Notes: generated by a model from the sequence alone, not told the origin. A DNA stretch of 64,000 bases from Bacillus sp. 491mf (GCF_900112415.1 NZ_FOLV01000019.1:1-64000); one strand, 5' to 3'; positions 23,388 to 33,414 are shown, counted from the stretch's first letter. Program-made: numbers and translations.

Positions 23388-24935
23388 ATGGTAGTAGCAT
23401 ACAAACATGAGCCATTTACAGATTTTACAGTAGAGGCAAATAAAGTTGCATTTGAAGAAGGTTTAAAGAAAGTAGAATCTTATCTTGGACAAGACTATCC
23501 ATTAATTATTGGGGGAGAAAAGATCACTACAGACGATAAAATCGTTTCTGTAAATCCTGCAAATAAAGAAGAAGTCGTTGGCCGCGTTTCAAAAGCAAGT
23601 CGTGAATTAGCAGAGAAAGCAATGCAAGTAGCGGATGAAACATTCCAAACTTGGAGAAAAACGAAACCAGAAATGCGCGCAGACATTTTATTCCGCGCAG
23701 CTGCAATCGTTCGCCGCAGAAAACATGAGTTTTCCGCAATTCTTGTAAAAGAAGCAGGTAAGCCATGGAATGAGGCAGATGCTGATACAGCAGAAGCAAT
23801 TGACTTCATGGAGTACTATGGTCGTCAAATGTTGAAATTAAAAGATGGCATTCCGGTAGAAAGCCGTCCAATTGAATATAATCGTTTTTCTTACATTCCA
23901 TTAGGAGTAGGTGTTATTATTTCTCCTTGGAACTTCCCATTCGCTATTATGGCTGGTATGACAACAGCTGCATTAGTGTCTGGTAACACTGTATTATTAA
24001 AACCAGCTAGTACAACACCTGTAGTAGCGGCGAAGTTTATGGAAGTATTAGAAGAAGCTGGCTTACCAGCAGGCGTAGTAAACTTCATTCCTGGTAACGG
24101 TTCTGAAGTTGGTGACTACTTAGTAGATCATCCTCGTACACGCTTCATCAGCTTCACTGGATCACGCGATGTTGGTATTCGTATTTACGAACGCGCAGCA
24201 AAAGTAAATCCAGGACAAATTTGGTTAAAACGCGTTATCGCTGAAATGGGCGGTAAAGATACAATTGTTGTTGATAAAGAAGCAGATCTTGAATTAGCAG
24301 CAAAATCTATCGTTGCATCTGCATTTGGATTCTCAGGACAAAAATGTTCTGCATGTTCTCGCGCAGTAATCCATGAAGATGTATACGATCACGTATTAAA
24401 CCGTGCAATTGAATTAACAAATGAATTAACAGTAGGAAACCCAGCTGAAAAAGGCATAAACATGGGACCTGTTAACGACCAAGCTGCATTTGATAAAGTA
24501 ATGAGCTACGTTGCGATTGGTAAAGAAGAAGGTAAACTTGTAGCAGGCGGTGAAGGTGATGATTCTCAAGGTTGGTTCATTAAACCAACAATCATTGCTG
24601 ACGTTGCAGAAGATGCTCGTCTTATGAAAGAAGAAATCTTCGGACCAGTTGTAGCATTCTGCAAAGCAAAAGACTTTGATCATGCACTTGCAATTGCAAA
24701 CAATACAGAATACGGTTTAACAGGAGCAGTTGTTACGAATAACCGTGAACATATTGAAAAAGCACGTGAAGACTTCCACGTTGGTAACTTATACTTCAAC
24801 CGTGGATGTACTGGTGCAATCGTAGGTTACCAACCATTCGGTGGCTTTAACATGTCTGGTACAGACTCTAAAGCTGGTGGCCCTGACTACTTAGCACTTC
24901 ACATGCAAGCAAAAACTACTTCTGAAACCCTATAA
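23388..24935 (+). CDS. rocA: 1-pyrroline-5-carboxylate (glutamate semialdehyde) dehydrogenase
   Basis: The enzyme oxidises P5C / glutamate semialdehyde to glutamate, the second step of proline and arginine breakdown. The 515-residue aldehyde dehydrogenase has [38 protein letters not shown] and the catalytic cysteine in [12 protein letters not shown]. The N-terminal region ([15 protein letters not shown]) is typical of the RocA/PruA group. The gene is preceded by AAGGGGAGG and stands alone between terminators. Confidence 0.93.
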   Translation: MVVAYKHEPFTDFTVEANKVAFEEGLKKVESYLGQDYPLIIGGEKITTDDKIVSVNPANKEEVVGRVSKASRELAEKAMQVADETFQTWRKTKPEMRADILFRAAAIVRRRKHEFSAILVKEAGKPWNEADADTAEAIDFMEYYGRQMLKLKDGIPVESRPIEYNRFSYIPLGVGVIISPWNFPFAIMAGMTTAALVSGNTVLLKPASTTPVVAAKFMEVLEEAGLPAGVVNFIPGNGSEVGDYLVDHPRTRFISFTGSRDVGIRIYERAAKVNPGQIWLKRVIAEMGGKDTIVVDKEADLELAAKSIVASAFGFSGQKCSACSRAVIHEDVYDHVLNRAIELTNELTVGNPAEKGINMGPVNDQAAFDKVMSYVAIGKEEGKLVAGGEGDDSQGWFIKPTIIADVAEDARLMKEEIFGPVVAFCKAKDFDHALAIANNTEYGLTGAVVTNNREHIEKAREDFHVGNLYFNRGCTGAIVGYQPFGGFNMSGTDSKAGGPDYLALHMQAKTTSETL

Positions 24936-24945
24936 GAAGTATAGG

Positions 24946-24983
24946 AAAGACCTTCTCGCTAGCGAGAAGGTCTTTAATTATTT
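24946..24983 (+). terminator. Terminator of rocA
   Basis: A perfect 30-base palindrome (arms AAAGACCTTCTCGCT / AGCGAGAAGGTCTTT) is followed by AATTATTTTAT. Confidence 0.9.
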
Positions 24984-25000
24984 TATATACAAAAGGATAT

Positions 25001-25149
25001 AAAAAACCCTTTTCTTTTTATGGGAGGGAGAGAGCGTCTGGCCGCGCATAGTAGCGGTCAGTGCCTGTTTCTGCCACGCCAAGCGTTTTCAAATAAAGAA
25101 GGGCAACAATCTGCATTGCCATTTTGATCTGCATGGCAGCAATTTATAT
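25001..25149 (+). repeat. bcr1-like repeat, first of two tandem copies
   Basis: Contains GGGAGAGAGCGTCTGGCCGC, AGTAGCGGTCAGTGCC and TTCTGCCACGCC, and ends GGCAGCAATTTATATG. It lies directly after the rocA terminator, in a 635-base stretch that holds no gene. Confidence 0.75.
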
Positions 25150-25187
25150 GCTGGAAAAAGAAAAATGAAATGTATGGCTGAGTAGTT

Positions 25188-25328
25188 ACCTTTTTTATGG
25201 GAGGGAGAAAGCGTCTGGCCATCATGCATAGTAGCGGTCAATGCCTTTTCCTGCCACATGCTAAGTTTTAAACAAAAGGAGCAGGCCAGTAGCGAGCGCA
25301 TTGTATTCTGCATAGCAGCGACTTATGT
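25188..25328 (+). repeat. bcr1-like repeat, second tandem copy
   Basis: It has the same word order as the copy 40 bases upstream and the same orientation (GGGAGAAAGCGTCTGGCC, AGTAGCGGTCAATGCC, CTGCCACATG, then GCAGCGACTTATGTG). It has diverged mainly in the middle part. Confidence 0.75.
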
Positions 25329-25414
25329 GTTGAAAGATCAGAATCGGTCAGAGAGTGAGTGTAGGTCTTTTTTTGCTCGGCGCGTTAGAATTGACTGTAT
25401 TCAACTGGAATTCG

Positions 25415-25535
25415 TATAGGTAAATGAACTGATATCAGCGCTTTTTCAAATATATCGGCGGAAATGCCTCGTTTATCGGCGCTTTTTCGGATATATCAGC
25501 GCTTCGACACAAGATAAAGACCGTTCGGCAGTATT
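25415..25535 (-). repeat. CGCCGATATAT-type interspersed repeat, copy 3 (inverted)
   Basis: On the minus strand it reads CTTGTGTCGAAGCGCTGATA, then AAAAGCGCCGATAAACGAGG and CCGCCGATATATTTG, matching the two copies around purD. Confidence 0.7.
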
Positions 25536-25553
25536 CGACATGCGCGCGCAGAA

Positions 25554-25580
25554 AGGAACTAACCCCCTAGGTTAGTTCCT
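25554..25580 (-). terminator. Hairpin overlapping the stop of the PH-domain gene
   Basis: AGGAACTAAC and GTTAGTTCCT form a perfect 10-bp stem with a 7-base loop. The stop codon of the minus-strand gene lies in one arm. There is little T tract, so termination strength is uncertain. Confidence 0.5.
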
Positions 25581-25988
25581 ATTCTTATTTAGAAGTGGAC
25601 ATTTCTCTTGCATTGTTTTCATAAATAAATCGGGGTCTTTTGGCAGCGATATAAGAGCTATATCATAGTTGCTATAAGTAATTTCTACGCGCTTAAACGT
25701 CCAGGCAGGTGCAGAAAGTAAGTTGTAAGTGTATCTGATGCTCGTTATTTCATGGAGCGGAATCATAATTTTAAAGAAACCAAATACAGCAATGAAATGT
25801 GTATGTGTAATCTCGTGATAAGAATGAAATAGTGCCCATAGAAGCATAAGTATAATGAGCAGCATAATGATTCCACCTATAATGGAGCCTGTATCAGCTT
25901 CTTTTGCAAAAAAGAGAATAAAAGGTATGGGACATAATGCAATAATGAGTAGAGACAGCAGTGGATTGCGTTGAATTGAAAATTTCAT
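25572..25988 (-). CDS. Membrane protein with bacterial PH-type domain (DUF1200-like)
   Basis: The 138-residue protein has two adjacent N-terminal membrane segments (about residues 9-28 and 35-54). A soluble part follows with the pattern FFKIMIPLHEITSIRYTYN and a DPDLFMKTMQEKCP end. This resembles the small Bacillus bPH_4 / DUF1200 proteins. Function is unknown. It is a single gene with a repeat-filled region downstream. Confidence 0.65.
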   Translation of the reverse strand: MKFSIQRNPLLSLLIIALCPIPFILFFAKEADTGSIIGGIIMLLIILMLLWALFHSYHEITHTHFIAVFGFFKIMIPLHEITSIRYTYNLLSAPAWTFKRVEITYSNYDIALISLPKDPDLFMKTMQEKCPLLNKNRN

Positions 25989-26105
25989 GAGTTACACATC
26001 CTTATTTTGGATTGTTACGCTTAATTTTAAATAAAAACAAACAAAATAACTAGAAAGTTTTACCCGTTCGTCATATTTCTCTGTATAAATTTTATAAGTT
26101 TCCTG

Positions 26106-26199
26106 TATAATACAATTTGAAGGAAAATCTATGATTAGACAAGAAGACACCGCTTTCAGTTTGCTCGCTGAAAGCGGTGTTTTTTTATATATACTTTAA
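26106..26199 (+). other. Compact unit: -10 box, ribosome site, 22-codon frame and terminator
   Basis: TATAAT at 26106-26111, AAGGAAA at 26120-26126 and ATG 26131 are followed by a 22-codon frame ending at 26199. The frame includes a perfect terminator hairpin at 26147-26180 with a T run. No -35 is seen. It could be a small RNA or leader; the peptide itself may be an accident. Confidence 0.3.
26147..26187 (+). terminator. Strong rho-independent terminator
   Basis: ACACCGCTTTCAG and CTGAAAGCGGTGT form a perfect 13-bp stem with an 8-base loop and a run of eight T on the plus strand. No plus-strand gene is recognised upstream, which is why a short transcript is suspected. Confidence 0.85.
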
Positions 26200-26223
26200 G
26201 AAAAATAGAAACAATTTCTTTGA

Positions 26224-26787
26224 TTAAGTCTGAAGGGATTGTTCGCGTTGTAAAAATTCTGCCTCGCTGATTACCTCAGCATATACGCCGTTTAAAGCAG
26301 CTAGAATGGTATTGTGAATGTATACAGCCGGAATCGAAACGTTTTTAAAGATTAAATCTTTCGTTGCACACGCATCATGCACCACTGTGCATGTAAAACC
26401 AAAATCAAAGGCAGCTCGTACTGTAGCGTCGATGCACATATGGGTCATCATGCCGCATACAACGACGTGTTCAATTTGAAAATTTTGTAATTTTTCTAAT
26501 AGCGGTGTTTCTCGAAAACTATTAGGAAAATGCTTCAATATGACCGTTTCCTGTTGAAAAGGACGAACTCTTTCATGGATATGTACGCCTTCTGTATTCG
26601 GAAGAAGAAACGTTGCATTTTCCTGCATGGAAACATGTTGAATATGAAAAATAGGCTGGTTTGTATCACGGAAATGTTGTAGTATGCGCTGTGCATATTC
26701 GCTTGCTTCATCGGCGTTGCGTAGTTCCATCTTTCCATCTGGAAAATAATCATTTTGGATATCTACGAGTAAAAGAGCAGTTTTCAT
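26224..26787 (-). CDS. Isochorismatase-family cysteine hydrolase
   Basis: The 187-residue protein has the family catalytic residues: Asp9 in LLLVDIQNDYF, a lysine in VILKHFPNSF and the cysteine in GMMTHMCIDATVRAA. Members include nicotinamidases and other amidases; the substrate cannot be told from sequence. The start codon is preceded by a GGGGGGC ribosome site on the minus strand. It is a single gene. Confidence 0.85.
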   Translation of the reverse strand: MKTALLLVDIQNDYFPDGKMELRNADEASEYAQRILQHFRDTNQPIFHIQHVSMQENATFLLPNTEGVHIHERVRPFQQETVILKHFPNSFRETPLLEKLQNFQIEHVVVCGMMTHMCIDATVRAAFDFGFTCTVVHDACATKDLIFKNVSIPAVYIHNTILAALNGVYAEVISEAEFLQREQSLQT

Positions 26788-26907
26788 TTCTGTTACAGCC
26801 CCCCGTTTTCAATTTTGTATTCGTTTAATTATTCCATTACTTTAGAGAGTTTTCCTTTTATAGGGTGAAGAAATTTACATAAATTTAAAACTGAATTGTT
26901 TTCGTTT

Positions 26908-27393
26908 TTAATTAAACGGTTTAGAAATGGATTTTCCTATTTTGAATAGAATGGGGATTAAACTTATTAATACTCCTGCTACTATAAGTGTGGATAAAAA
27001 TAACTCTCTAAAAGTTAATTCGTTGTTTTTAAAAAATTGATAAAGAATGAAACTATTAATAGGAATATTCAATAACATGCCAGTTAAGAGGCCTGGTGCA
27101 TATCTTTTTAACACGATACTTGCGAGTAAATGGGGAAAAATGACGTTGATAATCATTGAACTAATGAAGCCAATAAGAATATATTTAGCCAGACTTGAAT
27201 TTGGAGAAAATAAATAATAAAAAGTTGAAAGGTAAGCTAAAGAAGTAATAACGATAACTGCAAAATAAAATTCGTTTTTCCCTACAGGTTTGTGGAATTT
27301 TGAGGCGTGATTTGACCACTCTGGTAACCATACTGCTTCTTCTAAATTATGTAATGTAATAGCAAATAAAAATAAAATAACCAATTCTCCCAA
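26908..27393 (-). CDS. HXXEE-domain membrane protein
   Basis: Near the N terminus lies HNLEEAVWLPEWS, the His-x-x-Glu-Glu motif that names the family, followed by four or five membrane segments. TTG 27393 is chosen because GAGGAGGT stands seven bases upstream. An ATG 78 bases further up would make a 187-residue form but has no ribosome site and would add a hydrophilic extension. Function is unknown. Confidence 0.7.
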   Translation of the reverse strand: MGELVILFLFAITLHNLEEAVWLPEWSNHASKFHKPVGKNEFYFAVIVITSLAYLSTFYYLFSPNSSLAKYILIGFISSMIINVIFPHLLASIVLKRYAPGLLTGMLLNIPINSFILYQFFKNNELTFRELFLSTLIVAGVLISLIPILFKIGKSISKPFN

Positions 27394-27537
27394 TGGAAAA
27401 ACCTCCTCTGTCCAATTTGGTTCTATTAAATAATTATTGTGTATTGCGACGTTAATGCAGTATTTTTTCAAAAATCTACCCTACAATGGAAGTCTTAATT
27501 TTGCATGAGATTAAAACTAAGAAATTTAAGTGGAGGA

Positions 27538-27561
27538 GACCAGGATTTTCCCTGGTCTTTT
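27538..27561. terminator. Hairpin between the HXXEE gene and the ArsA operon
   Basis: GACCAGG and CCTGGTC form a 7-bp stem with TTTTCC on the plus strand. The T side faces away from the minus-strand genes, so its role is unclear. Confidence 0.4.
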
Positions 27562-27570
27562 CCTATATCA

Positions 27571-27765
27571 TTATTCAATTGTCACACGTTTTAAAGAAGT
27601 TTCCGCAGGTTGCTTCTGTTCCTTTATATAAGAAGTGAGTTCTTCCTGAAATATGTTTAATAACCCTTTTGCTCGCTGCTGAAGCGGGGCAGGTAATTCG
27701 TTTATCATATACGACCCAACCTCAATTTTCGTCCGAATCATTTTTCGTAGTAAGTCTTCACGCAT
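27571..27765 (-). CDS. Small conserved-looking protein in the ArsA operon
   Basis: The 64-residue protein starts MREDLLRKMIRTKIEVGSY and is charged with no signal or membrane segment. ATG 27765 is chosen over an upstream start because TGGAGGTG precedes it. It overlaps the arsA-like gene by 8 bases, so the two are co-expressed. I do not recognise a family. Confidence 0.7.
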   Translation of the reverse strand: MREDLLRKMIRTKIEVGSYMINELPAPLQQRAKGLLNIFQEELTSYIKEQKQPAETSLKRVTIE

Positions 27766-28939
27766 GAACGACACCTCCAAATCGAATGTTGAGGACATCA
27801 CCTTCAAATTTTGCACCTTGAATGGATAAATGCGTTAATGTTTTTGGTAATGTAATGTTTCGCTTTACGGAACCAGCACGGATAATCAATTCGTCACCTT
27901 TTTGATTTAAAGAGAGTTCACTTTTATCAGAGAATGGGATGGATAGCACAAAGATATATTCATCGCCGTTTTTTGTGACATACTGCGTTCGGCCGTTAAA
28001 CTTTACCGCAGTTGGATCAGGATCGTGTTTAAATAAAGCATCACCGACACGTTCTAACATAGATAAGCCAACTACTTCTTGTTCAAACATAGGTGCCTCG
28101 TAAATAGGAAGCGGCTGAAAACTATCTTGAATTAATGCTTTATATTTCTTTTGCGCATCTTTCCATGCTTGAAAATATGAATCTGTTACAGTATCAGGAA
28201 TGATACGATTAATCATGATGGCATCAACGTTGTAGTCATATAAATTTAAATATGTGAAGCTGCGCTGTGCTTCTTTAATCACCATTTTTTCCGGATTGAC
28301 AACAACGCGAACGCTTGTTACTTCTCGGTTGGATAAAATATCTCTCATTTCACCGAGTTGTTCGAGCGTATTTGTTAATTCTTCCATAGTATCGTCGGTA
28401 GGAAGGGGGAATCCGATAAGTGGCTGTGCAACAGGACGGACAACTTTTAATACTTTACGTTTAATTGGAAATAGTTTTTCCATCCACCAGCCGAGCATAT
28501 CAGGAAAGCTTAACATTGCTAATGTTTCGCCAGTTGGAGCACAATCAATAATGATGACATCATATGTTTTTTGTTTATAGTAATCTAATACACGCAATAA
28601 ACTAATTAAATCTTCCATACCTGGGAACATCGTAAGTTCCTCTGTCGTAATATCGTCAGCTGCTTTTGATGTAAATAGCAATGTAATATATTTTTGCAGT
28701 TTACCCCAGCCCTTTTCCATTTCATAGATTGTATTAATCTCTTGCGCCCATAGGTTTTCACAAATTTCTTGAGGTTCTGATGAAAGTTTCATACCAAAGG
28801 AATCTCCTAAGCTATGTGCAGGATCGGTGCTCATGACTAACGTTTTTAATCCTTGTTTTGCACTTTGCATTGCTGTTGCTGCTGAAATACTTGTTTTTCC
28901 TACGCCGCCTTTACCTGTGTACAAAATAATTCTCATCAT
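27758..28939 (-). CDS. ArsA/Get3-type ATPase with C-terminal Hsp20-like domain
   Basis: The 393-residue protein has the deviant P loop GKGGVGKT (9-16), the switch region STDPAHSLGDSF and DCAPTGETLAML, as in ArsA/Get3 ATPases. A C-terminal part from about residue 315 (YVTKNGDEYIFVLSIPF, LNQKGDELIIRAGSVKR) matches the alpha-crystallin-like domain attached to bacterial ArsA relatives. No arsenic genes are nearby, so arsenite transport is not suggested. A MarR-family gene upstream shares its operator. Confidence 0.88.
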   Translation of the reverse strand: MMRIILYTGKGGVGKTSISAATAMQSAKQGLKTLVMSTDPAHSLGDSFGMKLSSEPQEICENLWAQEINTIYEMEKGWGKLQKYITLLFTSKAADDITTEELTMFPGMEDLISLLRVLDYYKQKTYDVIIIDCAPTGETLAMLSFPDMLGWWMEKLFPIKRKVLKVVRPVAQPLIGFPLPTDDTMEELTNTLEQLGEMRDILSNREVTSVRVVVNPEKMVIKEAQRSFTYLNLYDYNVDAIMINRIIPDTVTDSYFQAWKDAQKKYKALIQDSFQPLPIYEAPMFEQEVVGLSMLERVGDALFKHDPDPTAVKFNGRTQYVTKNGDEYIFVLSIPFSDKSELSLNQKGDELIIRAGSVKRNITLPKTLTHLSIQGAKFEGDVLNIRFGGVVHA

Positions 28940-28953
28940 TCATATCCCCTTTG

Positions 28954-28986
28954 TTTCGATAGTCGAATATTACGAGAGTCGAAATA
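28954..28986. promoter_or_regulatory. Two overlapping MarR-type operators before the ArsA operon
   Basis: TATTACGA-GAG-TCGAAATA (28968-28986) is a dyad whose half-sites are identical to those of the site before the marR gene. A second, weaker dyad TTTCGA-TAG-TCGAATA lies at 28954-28969, its centre 16 bases away. Both lie in the promoter region of the minus-strand arsA-like gene. Confidence 0.65.
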
Positions 28987-29015
28987 TATTTTTGAATAAA
29001 AACCCGCAGAGGGGT

Positions 29016-29498
29016 CTATTCAATCGGAATGTTTTTAATCTTAGCTGAAGTAAGCTTTTCTTCTGGTTTTTGTGGTGATGTAGCAATATGATTCATGATC
29101 TTTTGGAAGATCTGTAGTAAAAATGCCTTTTCTTCTTCTGATAGCGCTTCTGTTACAAGGCTAAAGTAATAAGCAGCATTTTGTTTTACTTCTCCTACAA
29201 GCTCTAGACCAGCTTCCGTTAAACGAATCAATACAATGCGACGATCACTTTCACTTCGATAGCGCTCAATATATCCTTTTTTTACGAGACGGTTGACTAC
29301 ACCTGTTGTCGTACTCATTGGAATATCGAGAAGCTCCGCAATTTTACTCATTGTAATGTCTGTATTTCGCTCCATCCAAAGCAAGCAAAATACTTCTGTT
29401 TTTGAAAGTGATAAATCAAGGCTTACCCATTCTTCAGGATAGAAAAGCTTCTTGGCGTTATCAAGCAGTAAGTCTAAAAAATGTTCGTATTGCAGCAA
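29016..29498 (-). CDS. MarR-family transcriptional regulator
   Basis: The 160-residue protein has the winged-helix order of MarR proteins: KTEVFCLLWMERNTDITM, the recognition-helix region IAELLDIPMSTTTGVVNRLV and the wing YIERYRSESDRRIVLIRLT. The start is TTG at 29498 behind GGGAGTGG. It is encoded upstream of, and on the same strand as, the arsA-like gene. The shared operator suggests it controls itself and that operon. Confidence 0.88.
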   Translation of the reverse strand: MLQYEHFLDLLLDNAKKLFYPEEWVSLDLSLSKTEVFCLLWMERNTDITMSKIAELLDIPMSTTTGVVNRLVKKGYIERYRSESDRRIVLIRLTEAGLELVGEVKQNAAYYFSLVTEALSEEEKAFLLQIFQKIMNHIATSPQKPEEKLTSAKIKNIPIE

Positions 29499-29515
29499 TT
29501 ATTTCCACTCCCGTA

Positions 29516-29534
29516 TATTTCGAGGTTCGTAATA
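29516..29534. promoter_or_regulatory. MarR-type operator before the marR gene
   Basis: Read on the minus strand the site is TATTACGA-ACC-TCGAAATA; only the 3-base spacer differs from the site before the ArsA operon. Confidence 0.65.
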
Positions 29535-29730
29535 TATTTTTCATTCTATGCTCAATTGTAATAAATGTCAATTGTTTTTAAATTTTCAGACTAAATCTAT
29601 TTTATTCTTTATAAAGAACTATATATATGCTAGAGTAATACAAAAGATAGGCTATTTTACATATTCCTTCATAATATGGATAATAATGCACTATCTAATA
29701 GTGAGTTGAGCAATGATAAGGGGGATAATA

Positions 29731-29964
29731 ATGAGAAGGAGAAATACTCAAGCGTTCACATTTTTAGCATGGACTTCTTTCGTTTGTGCGCTTTCTGGTA
29801 TGCTAATTGGTATTTATACGTTAGATGAAACACTTAGTGTAAAAGGCTATTATTTAATTGGTACATTATTTTTAACAATGTCTAGTTTTGTGCTGCAAAA
29901 AACAATTCGTGATAATGAGGAAGATAATGAACACCTTCCGAAGAAAGAACCAATTGAAAAGTAA
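29731..29964 (+). CDS. YiaA/YiaB two-helix membrane protein
   Basis: The 77-residue protein has two membrane helices (FTFLAWTSFVCALSGMLIG and GYYLIGTLFLTMSSFVLQK) joined by a short loop, then a charged tail, which is the YiaAB domain plan. ATG 29731 follows AAGGGGG; an in-frame start 18 bases earlier lies upstream of that site. Function is unknown. Confidence 0.75.
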   Translation: MRRRNTQAFTFLAWTSFVCALSGMLIGIYTLDETLSVKGYYLIGTLFLTMSSFVLQKTIRDNEEDNEHLPKKEPIEK

Positions 29965-29973
29965 TAAAATGAC

Positions 29974-30001
29974 AGGGAAGGCGAAAGCCTTTCTTTTTTT
30001 G
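29974..30001 (+). terminator. Terminator of the YiaAB gene
   Basis: GGGAAGGC-GAAA-GCCTTTCT is a tetraloop hairpin followed by seven T. Confidence 0.85.
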
Positions 30002-30108
30002 TCCAAAAATGAGTGAAGTACGCTGTGTTGACTTGCTTGAACTACTGAAAATTTGGTATCATCAATAGTATTGTAGATTGTACGATATATTATGGAGGTG
30101 GCCTAGCC

Positions 30109-30399
30109 GTGTCAAGAATTTCCGTTGAGAATGTAAAGCACGTTGCCCATTTAGCGCGTCTTGCAATTACTGATCAAGAAGCAGAAAAATTTCAAAAACA
30201 ACTCGATGCAATTGTTACATTTGCAGAGCAGTTAAATGAATTAGATACAACAAACGTAAAACCAACAACTCACGTATTAGATATGAAGAATATTATGCGT
30301 GAAGACGTACCTGAAAAAGGTTTACCAGTTGAAGAAGTATTAAAAAATGCACCGGATCACAAAGAGAATCAAATCCGTGTTCCAGCAGTTTTAGAATAG
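30109..30399 (+). CDS. gatC: Asp/Glu-tRNA amidotransferase subunit C
   Basis: GatC stabilises the GatA-GatB complex that converts Glu-tRNA(Gln) to Gln-tRNA(Gln) in organisms without glutaminyl-tRNA synthetase. The 96-residue protein has the family start [20 protein letters not shown]. It starts at GTG with GGAGGTGG upstream and heads the gatCAB operon. Confidence 0.95.
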   Translation: MSRISVENVKHVAHLARLAITDQEAEKFQKQLDAIVTFAEQLNELDTTNVKPTTHVLDMKNIMREDVPEKGLPVEEVLKNAPDHKENQIRVPAVLE

Positions 30400-30414
30400 A
30401 GGAGGGGAATTTCG

Positions 30415-31872
30415 ATGTCATTATTTGATCATTCTGTATCAGAGTTACATAAGAAGTTAAACAGCAAAGAAATTTCCGTTACGGATTTAGTAGAGGAATC
30501 TTACAAACGTATTGCGGATGTTGAAGATAACGTAAAAGCTTTTCTTACATTAGATGAAGAAAATGCACGTGCGAAAGCGAAGGAATTAGATGCGAAGTTA
30601 GGCGCTGAAGATAACGGTTTACTATTTGGTATGCCAATTGGCGTGAAAGATAACATCGTAACAAAAGGTCTTCGTACAACATGTGCGAGCAAAATATTAG
30701 CAAACTTTGACCCAATTTATGATGCAACAGTTGTGCAAAAGCTAAACGCTGCTGACACAATTACAATTGGTAAATTAAACATGGATGAGTTTGCGATGGG
30801 TTCTTCTAACGAAAACTCTGGTTTTTATGCAACAAAGAATCCATGGAATTTAGATTATGTTCCAGGTGGATCTAGTGGTGGTTCTGCAGCAGCAGTAGCA
30901 GCAGGAGAAGTATTATTCTCTTTAGGTTCTGATACAGGTGGTTCCATCCGTCAACCAGCAGCATATTGCGGTGTTGTTGGTTTAAAACCAACATATGGTC
31001 GTGTATCTCGCTATGGTTTAGTTGCGTTTGCATCTTCTCTTGACCAAATCGGACCGATTACGCGTACAGTAGAAGACAATGCATACTTACTACAAGCGAT
31101 TTCTGGTGTGGACCGTATGGATACAACTTCTGCAAACATTGAAGTTGGAAATTACTTAGCTGGTTTAACTGGTGACGTAAAAGGCTTACGCATCGCTGTG
31201 CCAAAAGAATATTTAGGTGAAGGTGTTGGCGAAGAAGCTCGTGAATCTGTACTAGCTGCGTTAAAAGTGTTAGAAGGCATGGGCGCAACTTGGGAAGAAG
31301 TATCGCTTCCACACTCTAAATACGCATTAGCAGCATACTACTTAATCTCTTCTTCTGAAGCGTCTGCAAACCTTTCACGCTTTGATGGCGTACGTTACGG
31401 CGTTCGTTCTGATAATGTGAATAACTTAATGGACCTTTACAAGAATACGCGTAGCGAAGGCTTCGGTGACGAAGTAAAACGTCGTATTATGCTTGGTACA
31501 TTTGCACTTAGCTCTGGTTACTATGATGCATATTACAAAAAAGCACAACAAGTACGTACATTAATTAAAAATGATTTTGAAAATGTATTTGCAAACTATG
31601 ATGTTATTATTGGACCAACAACGCCAACTCCAGCGTTTAAAGTGGGCGAAAAAGTCGATGATCCAATGACAATGTATGCAAATGATATTTTAACAATTCC
31701 AGTAAACTTAGCAGGTGTTCCGGCAATTTCTGTTCCGTGTGGATTCGGTGCAAACAACATGCCACTTGGACTACAAATTATCGGTAAACACTTCGATGAA
31801 GCAACAATTTATCGCGTTGCACATGCGTTCGAGCAAGCAACAGATTATCATACAAAAAAAGCAAGTCTGTAA
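30415..31872 (+). CDS. gatA: Asp/Glu-tRNA amidotransferase subunit A
   Basis: GatA is the glutaminase that releases ammonia for the amidation. The 485-residue amidase-signature protein carries the Lys in GVKDNI, the serine-rich motif [16 protein letters not shown] and [15 protein letters not shown], giving the Ser-cisSer-Lys triad. A GAGGAGGGG site precedes it, and gatB follows after 14 bases. Confidence 0.97.
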   Translation: MSLFDHSVSELHKKLNSKEISVTDLVEESYKRIADVEDNVKAFLTLDEENARAKAKELDAKLGAEDNGLLFGMPIGVKDNIVTKGLRTTCASKILANFDPIYDATVVQKLNAADTITIGKLNMDEFAMGSSNENSGFYATKNPWNLDYVPGGSSGGSAAAVAAGEVLFSLGSDTGGSIRQPAAYCGVVGLKPTYGRVSRYGLVAFASSLDQIGPITRTVEDNAYLLQAISGVDRMDTTSANIEVGNYLAGLTGDVKGLRIAVPKEYLGEGVGEEARESVLAALKVLEGMGATWEEVSLPHSKYALAAYYLISSSEASANLSRFDGVRYGVRSDNVNNLMDLYKNTRSEGFGDEVKRRIMLGTFALSSGYYDAYYKKAQQVRTLIKNDFENVFANYDVIIGPTTPTPAFKVGEKVDDPMTMYANDILTIPVNLAGVPAISVPCGFGANNMPLGLQIIGKHFDEATIYRVAHAFEQATDYHTKKASL

Positions 31873-31886
31873 GGAGGCGAGCATAG

Positions 31887-33317
31887 ATGAATTTTGAAAC
31901 AATTATCGGTTTAGAGGTTCACGTTGAGTTAAAAACGAATTCGAAAATTTTCTCTGCGAGTCCAACAGAATTTGGAGCGGATCCAAATACACAAACAAGT
32001 GTAATTGACTTAGGATATCCTGGGGTGCTTCCAACTCTAAATAAAGAGGCAGTTAACTTTGCAATGAAAGCTGCAATGGCATTAAACTGTGAAATCGCAA
32101 CAGAAACAAAATTTGACCGTAAAAACTATTTCTATCCAGATAACCCGAAAGCATACCAAATTTCTCAATATGATAAACCAATTGGGGAAAATGGTTGGAT
32201 TGAAATTGAAGTAGACGGTAAAAAGAAACGTATCGGTATTACACGTCTTCATTTAGAAGAAGATGCAGGTAAATCAACGCATACAAGCGAAGGCTACTCA
32301 TTAGTAGACTATAACCGTCAAGGTATGCCGTTAATCGAAATCGTATCTGAGCCAGATATGCGTACGCCAGAAGAAGCATATGCATACTTAGAAAAATTAA
32401 AGTCTATCATTCAATATACAGGCGTATCTGATTGTAAGATGGAAGAGGGTTCCCTTCGTTGTGATGCGAACATTTCCCTTCGTCCAGTTGGACAAGAGAA
32501 ATTCGGTACAAAAGCGGAATTGAAAAACTTAAACTCTTTCACTTACGTACAAAAAGGTCTTGAATTTGAACAAGTGCGTCAAGAAAAAGAGCTATTATCA
32601 GGTGGTATCATCCAACAAGAAACACGCCGCTATGATGAAGCGACAAAGAAAACAATCTTAATGCGTGTGAAAGAAGGATCTGACGATTACCGTTACTTCC
32701 CAGAGCCAGACTTAGTAGAGCTTTACATCGACGATGAGTGGAAAGAGCGCGTTCGCGCTTCTATTCCTGAGCTTCCAGATGCTCGTAAAGTACGTTATGT
32801 AGAAGAGCTTGGCTTACCAGCTTATGATGCACACGTATTAACATTAACGAAAGAGATGTCTGATTTCTTCGAAGCAACAGTTGTAGACGGTGCAGACGCG
32901 AAATTAACATCAAACTGGTTAATGGGTGAAGTATTAGCATACTTAAACAAACAACAAAAAGAATTACAAGACGTAGCACTAACACCAGCTGGTTTATCTA
33001 AAATGATTCAATTAATTGAAAAAGGTACAATTTCGTCTAAAATTGCGAAAAAAGTATTTAACGAATTAATTGAAAACGGTGGAGACCCAGAAGAAATTGT
33101 AAAAGCAAAAGGTCTTGTTCAAATTTCTGACGAAGGAGCACTTCGCAAAATCGTAACAGAAATTCTTGATAATAATGAACAATCTATTGAAGATTTCAAA
33201 AACGGTAAAGACCGTGCAATTGGCTTCTTAGTTGGTCAAATTATGAAAGCTACAAAAGGACAAGCAAATCCGCCACTTGTTAATAAAATCTTACTTGAAG
33301 AGATTAACAAGCGATAA
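31887..33317 (+). CDS. gatB: Asp/Glu-tRNA amidotransferase subunit B
   Basis: GatB binds the mischarged tRNA and phosphorylates the glutamyl group. The 476-residue protein begins [20 protein letters not shown] and has the [18 protein letters not shown] signature. The YqeY-like C-terminal tail from about residue 330 binds tRNA. It is the last gene of the operon, with a perfect terminator 65 bases downstream. Confidence 0.97.
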   Translation: MNFETIIGLEVHVELKTNSKIFSASPTEFGADPNTQTSVIDLGYPGVLPTLNKEAVNFAMKAAMALNCEIATETKFDRKNYFYPDNPKAYQISQYDKPIGENGWIEIEVDGKKKRIGITRLHLEEDAGKSTHTSEGYSLVDYNRQGMPLIEIVSEPDMRTPEEAYAYLEKLKSIIQYTGVSDCKMEEGSLRCDANISLRPVGQEKFGTKAELKNLNSFTYVQKGLEFEQVRQEKELLSGGIIQQETRRYDEATKKTILMRVKEGSDDYRYFPEPDLVELYIDDEWKERVRASIPELPDARKVRYVEELGLPAYDAHVLTLTKEMSDFFEATVVDGADAKLTSNWLMGEVLAYLNKQQKELQDVALTPAGLSKMIQLIEKGTISSKIAKKVFNELIENGGDPEEIVKAKGLVQISDEGALRKIVTEILDNNEQSIEDFKNGKDRAIGFLVGQIMKATKGQANPPLVNKILLEEINKR

Positions 33318-33382
33318 TAAAGAAAAGCGGAGGTGGATGGTTCTAGCCACCAAAGTTAGACAGTAGCAGCAAAGATTAATCA

Positions 33383-33412
33383 GAAAAAACACCCATAAAT
33401 GGGTGTTTTTCT
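33383..33412 (+). terminator. Terminator of gatCAB
   Basis: AAAAACACCCAT and ATGGGTGTTTTT form a perfect 12-bp stem with a two-base gap. Confidence 0.9.
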
Positions 33413-33414
33413 GG

